64,000 nt of DNA from positions 86,617,786 through 86,681,785 of the forward strand of contig CM076196.1 in the NCBI GenBank assembly GCA_038277395.1, read 5' to 3'. Shown here piece after piece: positions 1 through 12,437 of the stretch (within the stretch, counting starts at the first letter, position 1; every line of letters starts with the position of its first letter). A program made the position numbers and the translations under genes. The notes below the pieces were generated by a model. That model was given only the letters and a program-made list of their open reading frames with translations. It was not told the DNA's origin and ran no database searches. This DNA comes from Dryocosmus kuriphilus. Its lineage: Eukaryota; Arthropoda; Insecta; Hymenoptera; Cynipidae.

Positions 1-3000
1 TTTTTTTGTATCTGCGGAAAAACAATTTAAGAGGTGAAACAGACCCTCAAATATGGAGGTAATAAGTAGAGTTGTATTGGTTCACATAGAGAAAAAATAT
101 TTTTGAACGAAACCAATTGGAAAAGTTTACTCACAATGAAGGATGAAAAAATCTGTTTGCTCGATGAAATAAAAAATTTTAGGGGTTAAACCATCCCCTA
201 CATACGACGAAAATCATTCAAAGTAAGGGAAAATTTTGAAAAAAATATATGTTACACGACAATATTAGAGTAAGTTGACGTGTTTTTGCATTTTTCCAAA
301 AAGCATATTGTACGGGGTAACTAGCCCTGAACACACTTTATAATAAATGTGCATATACGCCCCAGGTGTACATCGCTGATTTTGTAGAACTTGAAATATG
401 TTGTAGAGGACCAAAAACTAAGCGACATGTATTTTTTTTGTATCTGCGGAAAAACAATTTAAGAGGTGAAACAGACCCTCAAATATGGAGGTAATAAGTA
501 GAGTTGTATTGGTTCACATAGAGAAAAAATATTTTTGAACGAAACCAATTGGAAAAGTTTACTCACAATGAAGGATGAAAAAAATCTGTTTGCTCGATGA
601 AATAAAAAATTTTAGGGGTTAAACCATCCCCTACATACGACGAAAATCATTCAAAGTAAGGGAAAATTTTGAAAAAAAATATATGTTACACGACAATACT
701 AGAGTAAGTTGACGTGTTTTTGCATTTTTCCAAAAAGCATATTGTACGGGGTAATTACCCCTGAACACACTTTATAATAAATGTGCATATACGCCCCAGG
801 TGTACGTCGCTGATTTTGTAGAACTTGAAATATGTTGTAGAGGACCAAAAACTAAGCGACATGTATTTTTTTGTATCTGCGGAAAAAACAATTTAAGAGG
901 TGAAACAGACCCTCAAATATGGAGGTAATAAGTAGAGTTGTATTGGTTCACATAGAGAAAAAATATTTTTGAACGAAACCAATTGGAAAAGTTTACTCAC
1001 AATGAAGGATGAAAAAATCTGTTTGCTCGATGAAATAAAAAATTTTAGGGGTTAAACCATCCCCTACATACGACGAAAATCATTCAAAGTAAGGGAAAAT
1101 TTTGAAAAAAAAAAATATATGTTACACGACAATACTAGAGTAAGTTGACTTGTTTTTGCATTTTTCCAAAAAGCATATTGTACGGGGTAAATTACCCCTG
1201 AACACACTTTATAATAAATGTGCTTATACGCCCCAGGTGTACATCGCTGATTTTGTAGAACTTGAAATATGTTGTAGAGGACCAAAAACTAAGCGACATG
1301 TATTTTTTTGTATCTGCGGAAAAAAAAACAATTTAAGAGGTGAAACAGACCCTCAAATATGGAGGTAATAAGTAGAGTTGTATTGGTTCACATAGAGAAA
1401 AAATATTTTTGAACGAAACCAATTGGAAAAGTTTACTCACAATGAAGGATGAAAAAATCTGTTTGCTCGATGAAATAAAAAATTTTAGGGGTTAAACCAT
1501 CCCCTACATACGACGAAAATCATTCAAAGTAAGGGAAAATTTTGAAAAAAATATATGTTACACGACAATATTAGAGTAAGTTGACGTGTTTTTGCATTTT
1601 TCCAAAAAGCATATTGTACGGGGTAACTAGCCCTGAACACACTTTATAATAAATGTGCATATACGCCCCAGGTGTACATCGCTGATTTTGTAGAACTTGA
1701 AATATGTTGTAGAGGACCAAAAACTAAGCGACATGTATTTTTTTGTATCTGCGGAAAAACAATTTAAGAGGTGAAACAGACCCTCAAATATGGAGGTAAT
1801 AAGTAGAGTTGTATTGGTTCACATAGAGAAAAAATATTTTTGAACGAAACCAATTGGAAAAGTTTACTCACAATGAAGGATGAAAAAATCTGTTTGCTCG
1901 ATGAAATAAAAAATTTTAGGGGTTAAACCATCCCCTACATACGACGAAAATCATTCAAAGTAAGGGAAAATTTTGAAAAAAATATATGTTACACGACAAT
2001 ATTAGAGTAAGTTGACGTGTTTTTGCATTTTTCCAAAAAGCATATTGTACGGGGTAACTAGCCCTGAACACACTTTATAATAAATGTGCATATACGCCCC
2101 AGGTGTACATCGCTGATTTTGTAGAACTTGAAATATGTTGTAGAGGACCAAAAACTAAGCGACATGTATTTTTTTGTATCTGCGGAAAAACAATTTAAGA
2201 GGTGAAACAGACCCTCAAATATGGAGGTAATAAGTAGAGTTGTATTGGTTCACATAGAGAAAAAATATTTTTGAACGAAACCAATTGGAAAAGTTTACTC
2301 ACAATGAAGGATGAAAAAATCTGTTTGCTCGATGAAATAAAAAATTTTAGGGGTTAAACCATCCCCTACATACGACGAAAATCATTCAAAGTAAGGGAAA
2401 ATTTTGAAAAAAAAATATATGTTACACGACAATACTAGAGTAAGTTGACGTGTTTTTGCATTTTTCCAAAAAGCATATTGTACGGGGTAATTACCCCTGA
2501 ACACACTTTATAATAAATGTGCTTATACGCCCCAGGTGTACATCGCTGATTTTGTAGAACTTGAAATATGTTGTAGAGGACCAAAAACTAAGCGACATGT
2601 ATTTTTTTGTATCTGCGGAAAAACAATTTAAGAGGTGAAACAGACCCTCAAATATGGAGGTAATAAGTAGAGTTGTATTGGTTCACATAGAGAAAAAAAA
2701 TATTTTTGAACGAAACCAATTGGAAAAGTTTACTCACAATGAAGGATGAAAAAATCTGTTTGCTCGATGAAATAAAAAATTTTAGGGGTTAAACCATCCC
2801 CTACATACGACGAAAATCATTCAAAGTAAGGGAAAATTTTGAAAAAAAATATATGTTACACGACAATACTAGAGTAAGTTGACGTGTTTTTGCATTTTTC
2901 CAAAAAGCATATTGTACGGGGTAATTACCCCTGAACACACTTTATAATAAATGTGCATATACGCCCCAGGTGTACGTCGCTGATTTTGTAGAACTTGAAA

Positions 3001-4690
3001 TATGTTGTAGAGGACCAAAAACTAAGCGACATGTATTTTTTTGTATCTGCGGAAAAACAATTTAAGAGGTGAAACAGACCCTCAAATATGGAGGTAATAA
3101 GTAGAGTTGTATTGGTTCACATAGAGAAAAAATATTTTTGAACGAAACCAATTGGAAAAGTTTACTCACAATGAAGGATGAAAAAATCTGTTTGCTCGAT
3201 GAAATAAAAAATTTTAGGGGTTAAACCATCCGCTACATACGACGAAAATCATTCAAAGTAAGGGAAAATTTTGAAAAAAAATATATGTTACACGACAATA
3301 CTAGAGTAAGTTGACGTGTTTTTGCATTTTTCCAAAAAGCATATTGTACGGGGTAATTACCCCTGAACACACTTTATAATAAATGTGCTTATACGCCCCA
3401 GGTGTACATCGCTGATTTTGTAGAACTTGAAATATGTTGTAGAGGACCAAAAACTAAGCGACATGTATTTTTTTGTATCTGCGGAAAAACAATTTAAGAG
3501 GTGAAACAGACCCTCAAATATGGAGGTAATAAGTAGAGTTGTATTGGTTCACATAGAGAAAAAATATTTTTGAACGAAACCAATTGGAAAAGTTTACTCA
3601 CAATGAAGGATGAAAAAATCTGTTTGCTCGATGAAATAAAAAATTTTAGGGGTTAAACCATCCCCTACATACGACGAAAATCATTCAAAGTAAGGGAAAA
3701 TTTTGAAAAAAATATATGTTACACGACAATATTAGAGTAAGTTGACGTGTTTTTGCATTTTTCCAAAAAGCATATTGTACGGGGTAACTAGCCCTGAACA
3801 CACTTTATAATAAATGTGCATATACGCCCCAGGTGTACATCGCTGATTTTGTAGAACTTGAAATATGTTGTAGAGGACCAAAAACTAAGCGACATGTATT
3901 TTTTTGTATCTGCGGAAAAACAATTTAAGAGGTGAAACAGACCCTCAAATATGGAGGTAATAAGTAGAGTTGTATTGGTTCACATAGAGAAAAAATATTT
4001 TTGAACGAAACCAATTGGAAAAGTTTACTCACAATGAAGGATGAAAAAATCTGTTTGCTCGATGAAATAAAAAATTTTAGGGGTTAAACCATCCCCTACA
4101 TACGACGAAAATCATTCAAAGTAAGGGAAAATTTTGAAAAAAAAATATATGTTACACGACAATATTAGAGTAAGTTGACGTGTTTTTGCATTTTTCCAAA
4201 AAGCATATTGTACGGGGTAACTAGCCCTGAACACACTTTATAATAAATGTGCATATACGCCCCAGGTGTACATCGCTGATTTTGTAGAACTTGAAATATG
4301 TTGTAGAGGACCAAAAAACTAAGCGACATGTATTTTTTTGTATCTGCGGAAAAACAATTTAAGAGGTGAAACAGACCCTCAAATATGGAAGTAATAAGTA
4401 GAGTTGTATTGGTTCACATAGAGAAAAAATATTTTTGAACGAAACCAATTGGAAAAGTTTACTCCCAATGAAGGGTGAAAAACTCTATTTGCTCGATTAA
4501 ATAAAAAAATTTAAGAGGGTAAACCACCCCCTACATACGACGAGAATAATTGAAAGTGAGGGAAAATTCAAGAGGAAATTCTGAAAAAAATATATGGTAC
4601 ACGACAGTACTAGAGTAAGTTAACGTGTTTTTGCATTTTTACAAAAAATCATATTGTACGTGGTAACTACCCCTAAACACACTTTATCAT
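1..4690. repeat. Satellite array of ~433-bp units
   Basis: About eleven head-to-tail units are visible. The landmark GTATCTGCGGAAAAA recurs at 8, 440, 873, 1310, 1745, 2176, 2609, 3043, 3475, 3906 and 4340, so the period is 431-437 bp. Length differences fall mainly in A/T homopolymers. Units 1-10 are almost identical. The last unit (from about 4460) is clearly more diverged and runs into non-repeated sequence, as expected for an array edge. The array continues past the left end of the window. Short open frames on both strands recur with the period and carry no recognisable domain. Confidence 0.97.
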
Positions 4691-5035
4691 AAATATGCAC
4701 ATACGCAACATGCGATTTTAATGAAACTGTGTATATGGGGGTTTTTGGGGTCGCTGAATCCAAATTTAGCAGAAGAATTTCAAAACTCAAAATAGCGGAA
4801 CCAATATGACTGATCAATATTTTTGAAAGTAAATTACTTTTTATTTAAATGTCTATTTTTATGTTTTTGAGCTCGTAAAATTCAAATATGACAAAAGAAT
4901 CAAGATTAGCGATATTGGGACCAACATAACGAAATTAAGTATTTCGAAAATACATTATTTTGTCATTTTGAGCCGCTATACTCACTTCGAATTTTAATAC
5001 TTTTTTTCTTACACTAGCATTGGTGACACATAAAT
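4691..5035. repeat. Single-copy tail of the satellite's parent repeat
   Basis: Past the last satellite unit the sequence follows the interspersed copy at about 22625-22945. Both contain GGGGTCGCTGAATCCAAATT, then an AAAATAGCGGAACCAATATG-like box, and end at a shared ACACTAGCATTGGTGACACA. The satellite unit is therefore one segment of a longer dispersed element, and this is the rest of that element. Its boundary with the flanking DDE transposase pseudogene lies near 5035-5160. Confidence 0.85.
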
Positions 5036-5161
5036 GTTACATAAAGGTTATACTATTAAAGGGTTAATTTACATTTTTCATTCATTTTTAGGATTTTTCT
5101 GTATTTTAAAGTACATACATCAATATAAACGTTTCAGTGTATATTTTTCTTACACTTAGTT

Positions 5162-5383
5162 TTAAAATTTCGAGCAGTAATGATAATCATGGAAAAAGTG
5201 TTTAAAACATAGAGATCTTTTACAGCATGAACATCGAATGATAGCAACGCTTGTACAGCCTTCAATTTCACACTGTGCTTCACAAAAATCTCCAAAATCG
5301 AAGACTACCGGATTTTCAATTTCACCTGGTTTTTCAGCATCATACACACTTTTATACCAAGAGTATTTTAAAAGGTTCATGTA
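5162..5383 (-). pseudogene. Pogo-like DDE transposase, C-terminal part (cut off by a Tc1 insertion)
   Basis: This is the last part of the transposase whose first part lies at 12757-13877. Reading leftward, the frame continues straight across the Tc1 insertion point at a TA dinucleotide. It gives LLKYSWYKSVY and then a Cys/His-rich tail containing RCSCCKRSLCFKHFF and YHYC before a TAA stop. I recall a Cys-rich tail of this sort at the end of invertebrate DDE transposases that carry an NSDQSGFQ motif. I infer a zinc-binding end domain. The piece cannot act alone because the catalytic region is 7.4 kb away. A piggyBac-type tail was considered, but the match with the upstream half makes this reading better. 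Confidence 0.65.
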
Positions 5384-5495
5384 CAGTCTGTTAAATAAGA
5401 GCGTATACAGCATTACTCGCAGCAGGTAAGTGATACACACCTGAACCTTTTTTTAGTATATAGAGGGAACCTTTGCCCTTGGCGCAATTGTATTA

Positions 5496-6489
5496 TTAGC
5501 GAGTCCAATCACCACCAGCATCAATAATGGCTTGACATCTGCGAGGCATACTTTCTACTAAATTTTCGGCGTATTCTGAGGGAAGGGCTTTCCAAATGAG
5601 TCGAATTTGTCTAGAAAGCTGCTGTAGAGTAAACACCCGTTTTCCGCGAAGCTTCTACTTAATGTAAGCCCAGACGTGTTCGATGGGATTGGCATCAGGC
5701 GATTGTGAAGGCCAGTCTAATGTGACGATGTTATTTTTCCGCTTCCAGTCAGTGCAGAGGCGGATGCGGTGTTTCGGGTCATTGTTTTCCTGCAAGATCC
5801 AGTCCTCGTTTTTTGCGACAAATTGACGTGCGGCAGTCGGTAGTAAGGCTTTCTCATAAATTTTGACCATTTTGGAAGCGTTCAGGTTTTCGGTAAAAAG
5901 ATGCAAAACGCCAAAACCCTTTTTTGAAAAGCAGCCCAAATATGAACTTTGATCGGATGCTTGACGGTGCGCTGGACGAACTGGTTTGGGGAGGAAGACC
6001 AGGCTCGTGGTATAATCACAAATCCCCACACAGAAGCTTCATCAGAGAAAACTACGTTACTCCAGTCGCGGTCAATGTTTTCCTGTGCCCAGGCGAATCG
6101 TCTGGCAACGTGCTTTCGGACAACAGTGGCTTCTTCATGGTACTTCGCTATTTCAAATTATTCGCGCGCAAATGGTCACGAATACTTACGTACGATATGT
6201 CTAGTCCTTTCCGCTTCAATTTTGGTTGACCTTGGCGTAAGGACAAGCCAGGATTCTTCGTAAACAAGGCAACAATCAGTTTTTTGTCCTTTGTTGACAC
6301 CTTCCCTCCTGAACCACGATCTGGAAGTTCGTCGACGTTTTTAAACTCTTTAAAGCGACGCACCCACTTCTCCACAAACCCTCTCGACTTTTTAATATAT
6401 TTGGCCGCCGCTGCATAGGACATTTTCGGCCCTCTTGTGTGCGTGCAGAGGAACACTGCCTCGAAGCGTTTTGCGTAAGTAGCACTCAT
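5496..6489 (-). pseudogene. Tc1-type transposase, decayed
   Basis: The gene covers about 330 codons, the family's usual size. The N-terminal helix-turn-helix region begins MSATYAKRFEAVFL and ends LRANNLK. The catalytic half contains VVFSDEASVWGF (first D), ENNDPKH (second motif) and SPDANPIEHVW (final E). Breaks: an in-frame stop directly after NNLK (about 6147), a frameshift near 6115-6130, and a TAG at 5655-5657 replacing an expected aromatic residue after AYIK. The D normally found two residues before the D of NDPKH reads N. The frame ends at a TAA at 5496-5498. This element cannot mobilise itself. Confidence 0.92.
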
Positions 6490-6512
6490 TGGGGTTTATA
6501 TGCTTCTCTGAC

Positions 6513-6526
6513 CAAAGACCAACATC
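6513..6526. repeat. Target-site duplication of the LINE, left copy
   Basis: CAAAGACCAACATC is repeated exactly at 12620-12633. The two copies sit immediately outside the LINE ends, inside the Tc1 5' untranslated region. A 14-bp exact duplication is typical of target-primed reverse transcription. Confidence 0.95.
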
Positions 6527-6877
6527 TTCTTCTTCTTCTTCTTCTTTAATACTGCGGGAGAGCAGTCAATTAGCCTAGGTCTAGAGACTAATCTCTCAGC
6601 GATAAAAGCGGGACCTATTTGGCCATTGCTATGATGGCTATGTGCCTTTGTATCAGGTTGGTTGGGAGAAGTACTGACTGGGGTGAGGGGTAACCAATGG
6701 GAATATAGGTTTGTCAAGCGAGGTAGTTGGTTATGCTAGTAAAAGGTGGTTTCTTGTGCGTTGAGAAGTGGCCTGAAAATTTGTGGCGCGAAAATTTAAA
6801 AAGTGTATTGAAAGCGATGAAGTACACGACAAAGAGGCGAGAGGGAAATTTGAGGATTCATTTGCCAAAGAGAATGT

Positions 6878-9800
6878 TTAAATTAGTAAGTCGTTAGTTT
6901 TGAAAAAATTCAAAAGATACGACGTTATTTTACTTGTTGGATAAACAAGGAAGGGTTCAGCTGAGTATGGTGGGAAAAATTTATTTTTCATGAGGGCAGT
7001 TTCTAAATTCCTCCTAGATTGTGTGTAGTTGGGACAAGCCCATAAAACATGATTGATGTCCCCTTCAGAAGAGCCGCAAAAAGCGCAGTCGTCTCTCTCG
7101 ATAAGGTTTTTCCTTGCCAGGCTTGCAGCCAGATTATAGTGGTTAGAACGAAGTCTAGATAAGGTGACAGTTGATCTTCTGTCTAGCTTTGATTTGTGAA
7201 ACCAGGGTTTGCCAAACTTGTTTGGGTTAAAAAAGTTCTTGAAGTAATATAAGCCAATTTTTCCGGATTCTGAAGATCTCCCCCAAACCTCCAAAGCGTT
7301 GTTCAGATGCTGGGAAAGAACCACAGACCAGACATCCGTGTATGGGAGTTTGTTATTTTGTAATTTACCAGCTATTGTGGCAATCTTGGCAAGGTTGTCA
7401 GCATTTTCATTGCCTGGAATGCCTCTATGGCCAGGGATCCATACCATAATTGTTTCAAGTCCTTTACATTTTGCGATTGACAGAAGGTTCCGAATTTTAT
7501 AAATAAGGTAGGATGTGGTAGATGTAGCATTGAATTTTTGGCAAGCTTCTAAGACGCTTTTTGAATCAGAGAAAATAACAGAGAAGGGAAAACTGTTGTC
7601 TAAAATATTATGAATTGCCTCGCTAATTGCTAGTGCTTCTGCTGTGAAAATAGAGGCATGTTCTGAAATTTTTAGTTTTAGTTCTAGGTCGAGTTGTGGA
7701 GAGTACACGGAGGCTCCGGCGAATGTGTCGGGGAGTTTAGAACCATCTGTGTAATAATGGATGTGATTTGGGAATTTTTCAGAGATACAATTTTTGAAGA
7801 AGATGTCCGGTGATTTAATGAGTTGTATGGAAAGCCCTGTTTTTAGATCAATTAATGGTTGAAAGAATCTGGAAGTGTAGGGAGCAAGATAATGTAAAGG
7901 GATGGCTGAGTTGAGAACTCTGTCCTTGTATCCCTTGAGTTTGTAGTAGGATTTCAGTAAAAAGAAATTCTTATCAAAGTTATACAGTGTTAGGTTGTTC
8001 TTGGTTATGAAATGTAATTTCTCAAGATTGGAGTGGATAGGGTGGTCTACAGTGAGGAAAGATTTGATGAGGAATTTATCTGAAAGTAGTTGAAATCTAG
8101 ATCGAATGGGAAGTTCTTTTAGTTCCGACTGCATAACGATTATAGGAGTGGAAATACGGTAGCCTAAGATGACTCGTAGGCATTTGTTATGAAGTTTGTC
8201 TAGTTTCTTGAAAAATTTGTCGTTGCTTGAAATAGAGAAGGTATGGTAACCGTATTCGAAAGAGCTCCTTCCTAATGATCGAAAGAGGATTTGGAGTGTC
8301 TGTGGGTGTGACCCCCACCATGTTCCACTTAAACACTTTAAAATGTTGAGAACCTGATTCCCGCGACTGATTATTTTTGAAAAATGTAGCTCCCATGATA
8401 AAGTGCAATGGAAAATAATTCCTAGAAAGGTAGCTGATTCTGAGGGGTGTATGGTATTATTGTCTACCGAGATAGAGATATTCTCTGGTAATTTATGTAA
8501 GGGAATCGGGAATATGACTAATTTCGATTTAGATGGAGAAACCGTTAGGCCTCTTGCTTTCAGAAAGTTGTTTATGTTGGTCAAGCTTTGTTGGAGGACT
8601 GTGATACATTCATTAATTTCATATGAATTGAAATAAAGGAGTATGTCGTCAGCAAATTCTAAGATGCCGCAGCCGGGATAGAGTACCGAATGCAGTTTAC
8701 GAGTATAGATTGTATGCATTACTGGACTAAGGATACAACCCTGGGGAAGGCCTTTCCTGGTTACAAATGGACCCCTATTTTCTCCATTGATTCGGAAAAA
8801 AACGTTGTGTTTATTTGTGAGGTTGTATATGAATTTACAGATTTTATTAGATAGCTGGAGTTCTAAAAGATCATTGATTAAGATATTGGGGATGACATTG
8901 TCATAGGCCGCTTGAACGTCCAAAAATAGACAAGCTGTAAATTGATTTTTAGATTGTGACAAGAATAGCTCACTGGACAGTATGGCTAGGCTATCGGCAC
9001 AAGAGCGGTTTTTCCTAAATCCATACTGTGATTGGGGAAAGATGTTATTGGTTTCCAACCAGTATGTTAATCTGTTGGATATGAGTTTTTCTGTGATTTT
9101 TAGGAAGCAGGAGGCTAGAGCAATTGGTCTAAACGTATTATTGTTATTGGAATTTTTAGGGAGGAGGAAGATTAAAAGGTCTTTCCAGGAATCTGGGAAT
9201 AGACTTTCACTAATTATGTGATTTAAAATATGAAGTAAGCGAAGTAGAGAGAATTTAGGTAGATTGGATATTACTTCGTAGCTAATTTTGTCTAGTCCAG
9301 GAGAGGATTTGATTTTTATACTTTGCAAAACTACGAGCAATTCTTCAAACGTGAAAGGTTGCTCGAAAATTTCTAAATTATAAGAAGATGCTCTATTGTA
9401 AGAAACAGCGTTTTGTGTGTTTTGAGCAAGGGAGGGACCATCTTCTAGTAGGAAATTCGGTATGGCAGGAATATCTAAGTTAGAAAAGTCATTTGCTTTA
9501 GTTAAGAAGGTTTCTATATAATTGTTCATATGCTCTAAAGATTCAAGGTTTGTTGGGCTGGAAGTGGAAGAAGGGGGGTTCAAAAGCCTGTGGCGGAAAC
9601 CTCTAATCTTAATCCAAACATTTGAAATTGGAGAGTTGAAAGACAGCGATTCACAAAACGATCTGAAGCTATAGACTTTTATCTTCTTAAGCCTTTTGGT
9701 TGTTGATGCTTGATATTTTTGGAAATCAATAAAATTCTTATAATTTTGAGAGGCTAGATAATGTTTAAATTTCGCTTTCCTAATACGGGTTATTTTGTCA

Positions 9801-10738
9801 CACTCTTCATTCCACTAAGGGGGGGAACTAGGATAATATTGACGTTTAGATGGTTTCCTGTCTATCTTAGGATCTGCCTTATGTAGGGCATCGTCAATGT
9901 CCTTTACAAAGTTGTAATAAGAATTAATGATATCGCTAGGGGGGGTGTTGAACTGGGGAAGTTCGTTCTCTTTATGAGTGGAAGAAAGAGAAAATTCGAA
10001 GGTCTTCCAATTCACCCTCTTCAAGTTGTATTTGTGGGAGAAAAATCGATAGTATGTGTACTGAATGCCCACCTCTACCTTTATTGGAAAGTGATCGCTG
10101 CCCATTTTGTCATCCAGAACTGACCATGATGAAATCAAGTTTAGATTGTTGGAAACGATAGTCAGATCTATTGCCGATTTGGTTTGACCTGGTCGATAGA
10201 CTAGAGTTGGTTCTCCATTATTTATCATAGATAGATCTGAATCTGAGATTGCGTCAAAAAGAGAGCTACCAGATGGGCAAGTAGAATCACAGCCCCAGGA
10301 TGGATGATGGGCGTTAAAGTCCCCTCCAATCAGTATGCGAGGAAAGTTTGAGGTTGACTCGAGGAAATGTTGCCAGTTGACTACGTTGGCGGGAGTTCTA
10401 GGGTTTTTGTAAACATTAACAATTAGTAATTGACCTAGATCAGTTGGGATAGTTATCGCCAGATTGTCAAAATATTCATCTATGCCATAAATTGAGTTAA
10501 TTTGTTTGAAGGGGATGTCATTTCTAATGGCAGTTAATAGACCACCTCCCACCCGGTTGGGTCTGTCTTTCCTGATAATATTGAATCCTTTGAAAAGAAA
10601 TCTGGATTGGGGTTTGAGCCATGTCTCATTCAAAAGAATCAAGTCATAGTTATGTGCGATTTTTTCTAGGGAACCTTTTTTGGGGGATACACCCCGACAA
10701 TTCCATTGAAGAATATTTAAGGTATTGTGTTTGTGCAT
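6878..10738 (-). pseudogene. LINE ORF2: endonuclease, reverse transcriptase, RNase H; one nonsense codon
   Basis: The frame is continuous for 1286 codons except for one TAG at 9815-9817. Endonuclease residues by codon: LNETW (about 36-40), GDFNAHH (138-144), SAIDLT (188-193), SDH (214-216). The stop follows SSPP and precedes WNEECDK, replacing one tryptophan of the PWW-like linker motif seen in this group. Reverse transcriptase: FLDVQAAYD (about 605), GLPQGCILSP (about 665), FADD (about 695-698). RNase H: YYTDGS, AEALAISEA, FSDSKS and IPGHRGIPGNENAD. Near the C-terminus is a CCHC finger, CAFCGSSEGDINHVLWAC. As written, only the endonuclease part (307 residues) would be made. A single substitution or a sequencing error would explain the stop. 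Confidence 0.93.
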
Positions 10739-10880
10739 TCTTGGGGGTTGGTATGTATAGGAGCGGCTCTAGGGGTTAAAGAGAGATATTCAGATGCGGA
10801 AGGAGCAGTGAGATTACCAGCTTGGTTTAGAATGGCTAGTAAAGGAGCCATTTGGCTGAAGAGTTGTGTCATGAAAGACA

Positions 10881-12437
10881 TCATTTGTGTGAGGGTTTGT
10901 ACCAGCTGAGGGGGAAGTATAGGAGAGAAAGGAGAAAACCGGGAGTGCTAGGGGAAGCTTCAGCTGAGGAGGGAGAAGAGGTGGTAATTTCTTCCCTGTT
11001 TTGTGGAAAAGTCTTTGGCTTGTTTAAATTCGACAGTATAGTTGTTTGGTGGTTCGGATTGAGGTTTTGGTGAGTATTGATAGGTGGAACATGAGTATGA
11101 GTTTTGTTCGCAGTTTGATTACGTGGGGGTTTTGGCTTGGAAATGGTGGCATAACTAAATTGAGTTAAGTTTGGGTTAGACAATGGAATACCTAGGCTTG
11201 AGTCCAAATCTATATCCCCTAGAGCTGGGAAGTTCGAGTAATTGAAGTTGGGTGAGGAACCGGAAGGAGCCGCAGCAGATTTTTTAAGCAGCGAATTGAA
11301 ATCGAAAGATGAGTCATTTGATTGCGCTCGTTTTTTCTCGTTGTAATATAAGCGGGTGGATTCTTTAATTGTTAGGTTCCTGAATGCAGCGATTTTCCTT
11401 ATAGAGATTTGATCTAGATAGTTTGAGCATTTTTTATCTGTAGCTAGATGGGGGCCCTTGCAGTTTAGGCATGTTGGGGCTAGACTCCCTTTAGGACAAC
11501 TTGTGCCTGAAGCATGAGGTTGTTCACCACAAAAACGGCAGCGAGGATTTTTACATTGTTTGGCTACATGGCCAAATCTGCTACATTCAAAGCAGATTTT
11601 TGGTTGCGGGATGTAGGGTTCAATTTTGATTCTAAGCTGAAAGATGTGCAAGAAATCAGGGATTTCTTGGCCCTCGAATCTGATTTGTACGGTTTTAGTG
11701 TCAAAGAGTTCTCCTTTCTCATTCTTAGAAACGAAACGGCGGGCACTCAGGACATTACATTTCGAACTAGTGACCGAGAATCTAACTATGTCTTCTGTAG
11801 TGATTTCTAAGGGTACGTCTCTGATGATGCCCTCTCGAGCAACTCGATGGTTCGAGATGAAGGTAATTAAATTTGATTTGGCCAAAGTTTTGTTGTTATC
11901 TGCGATTTTATTCGCACCTTTGGCATCGTAACATTCCACTAGAATTCTTGAAAAGTTGGATTTCTCGATGTTTTTTATTAAGCCGGGAAAGGTAGTGTGG
12001 AGAATTTTGCCTACGACCATGATATGTTTGGATTCATTATCATTCTTTGGTTCGACCATCAAAAAAAAGGGACCCGTGTTGTGGATGGAGTAGCGGTTAT
12101 TTAGAAGCTTGTCAAAGGAATTAAAGGAGCTGGAATCATTGACGTGTGGTATTTTGTTTTGATCTTGCGAATTGGAGTATATGAGATGAGACGAGCCACG
12201 CTTCGTGCCCCTCTGTTGAAGGTTAGGTTCGGAAACGCGTGTTAAGTGGTTAGGATCTTTTGAGGTTTGAAGTTCAGTATGAAGGTTTTGCAGAGAACAG
12301 TTTACCAAATTATTGTCCAATTCATCGCCTGTATCCATTTCGGTAACGAGATTTGGGTCAAGGTTTTCTCCTTGGGAAGATGAATCCTCAAGGGACGCCA
12401 TGTTGTGGCGCGGGGTGGCCACTTGGCATTTATGCAC
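10881..12437 (-). CDS. LINE ORF1: nucleic-acid-binding Gag-like protein
   Basis: An open frame of 518 codons. A second ATG at 12401 (MASLEDSSS) would give 506 residues and is a plausible true start. Three zinc knuckles lie at about residues 282-295 (CFECSRFGHVAKQC), 300-314 and 323-337, after a region resembling the RNA-binding segment of such Gag proteins. The N-terminus is acidic and the C-terminus is rich in Asn, Pro and Ser. The family role is to coat LINE RNA and chaperone it during target-primed reverse transcription. ORF2 starts 142 nt downstream. No frame break is visible, so this protein could still be made. Confidence 0.9.
   Translation of the reverse strand: MHKCQVATPRHNMASLEDSSSQGENLDPNLVTEMDTGDELDNNLVNCSLQNLHTELQTSKDPNHLTRVSEPNLQQRGTKRGSSHLIYSNSQDQNKIPHVNDSSSFNSFDKLLNNRYSIHNTGPFFLMVEPKNDNESKHIMVVGKILHTTFPGLIKNIEKSNFSRILVECYDAKGANKIADNNKTLAKSNLITFISNHRVAREGIIRDVPLEITTEDIVRFSVTSSKCNVLSARRFVSKNEKGELFDTKTVQIRFEGQEIPDFLHIFQLRIKIEPYIPQPKICFECSRFGHVAKQCKNPRCRFCGEQPHASGTSCPKGSLAPTCLNCKGPHLATDKKCSNYLDQISIRKIAAFRNLTIKESTRLYYNEKKRAQSNDSSFDFNSLLKKSAAAPSGSSPNFNYSNFPALGDIDLDSSLGIPLSNPNLTQFSYATISKPKPPRNQTANKTHTHVPPINTHQNLNPNHQTTILSNLNKPKTFPQNREEITTSSPSSAEASPSTPGFLLSLLYFPLSWYKPSHK

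Noticed and set aside
1064..4817. Short open frames on both strands of the satellite (for example LLFFLSSNF-like and HFSKKHIVRG-like peptides)
   Set aside because: They recur with the repeat period, shift frame when homopolymers change and show no domain.
5162..5440. Cys-rich frame as a piggyBac C-terminal domain or stand-alone zinc-finger gene
   Set aside because: The part beyond 5383 is Tc1 inverted repeat. The remainder continues the DDE transposase interrupted at 12757.
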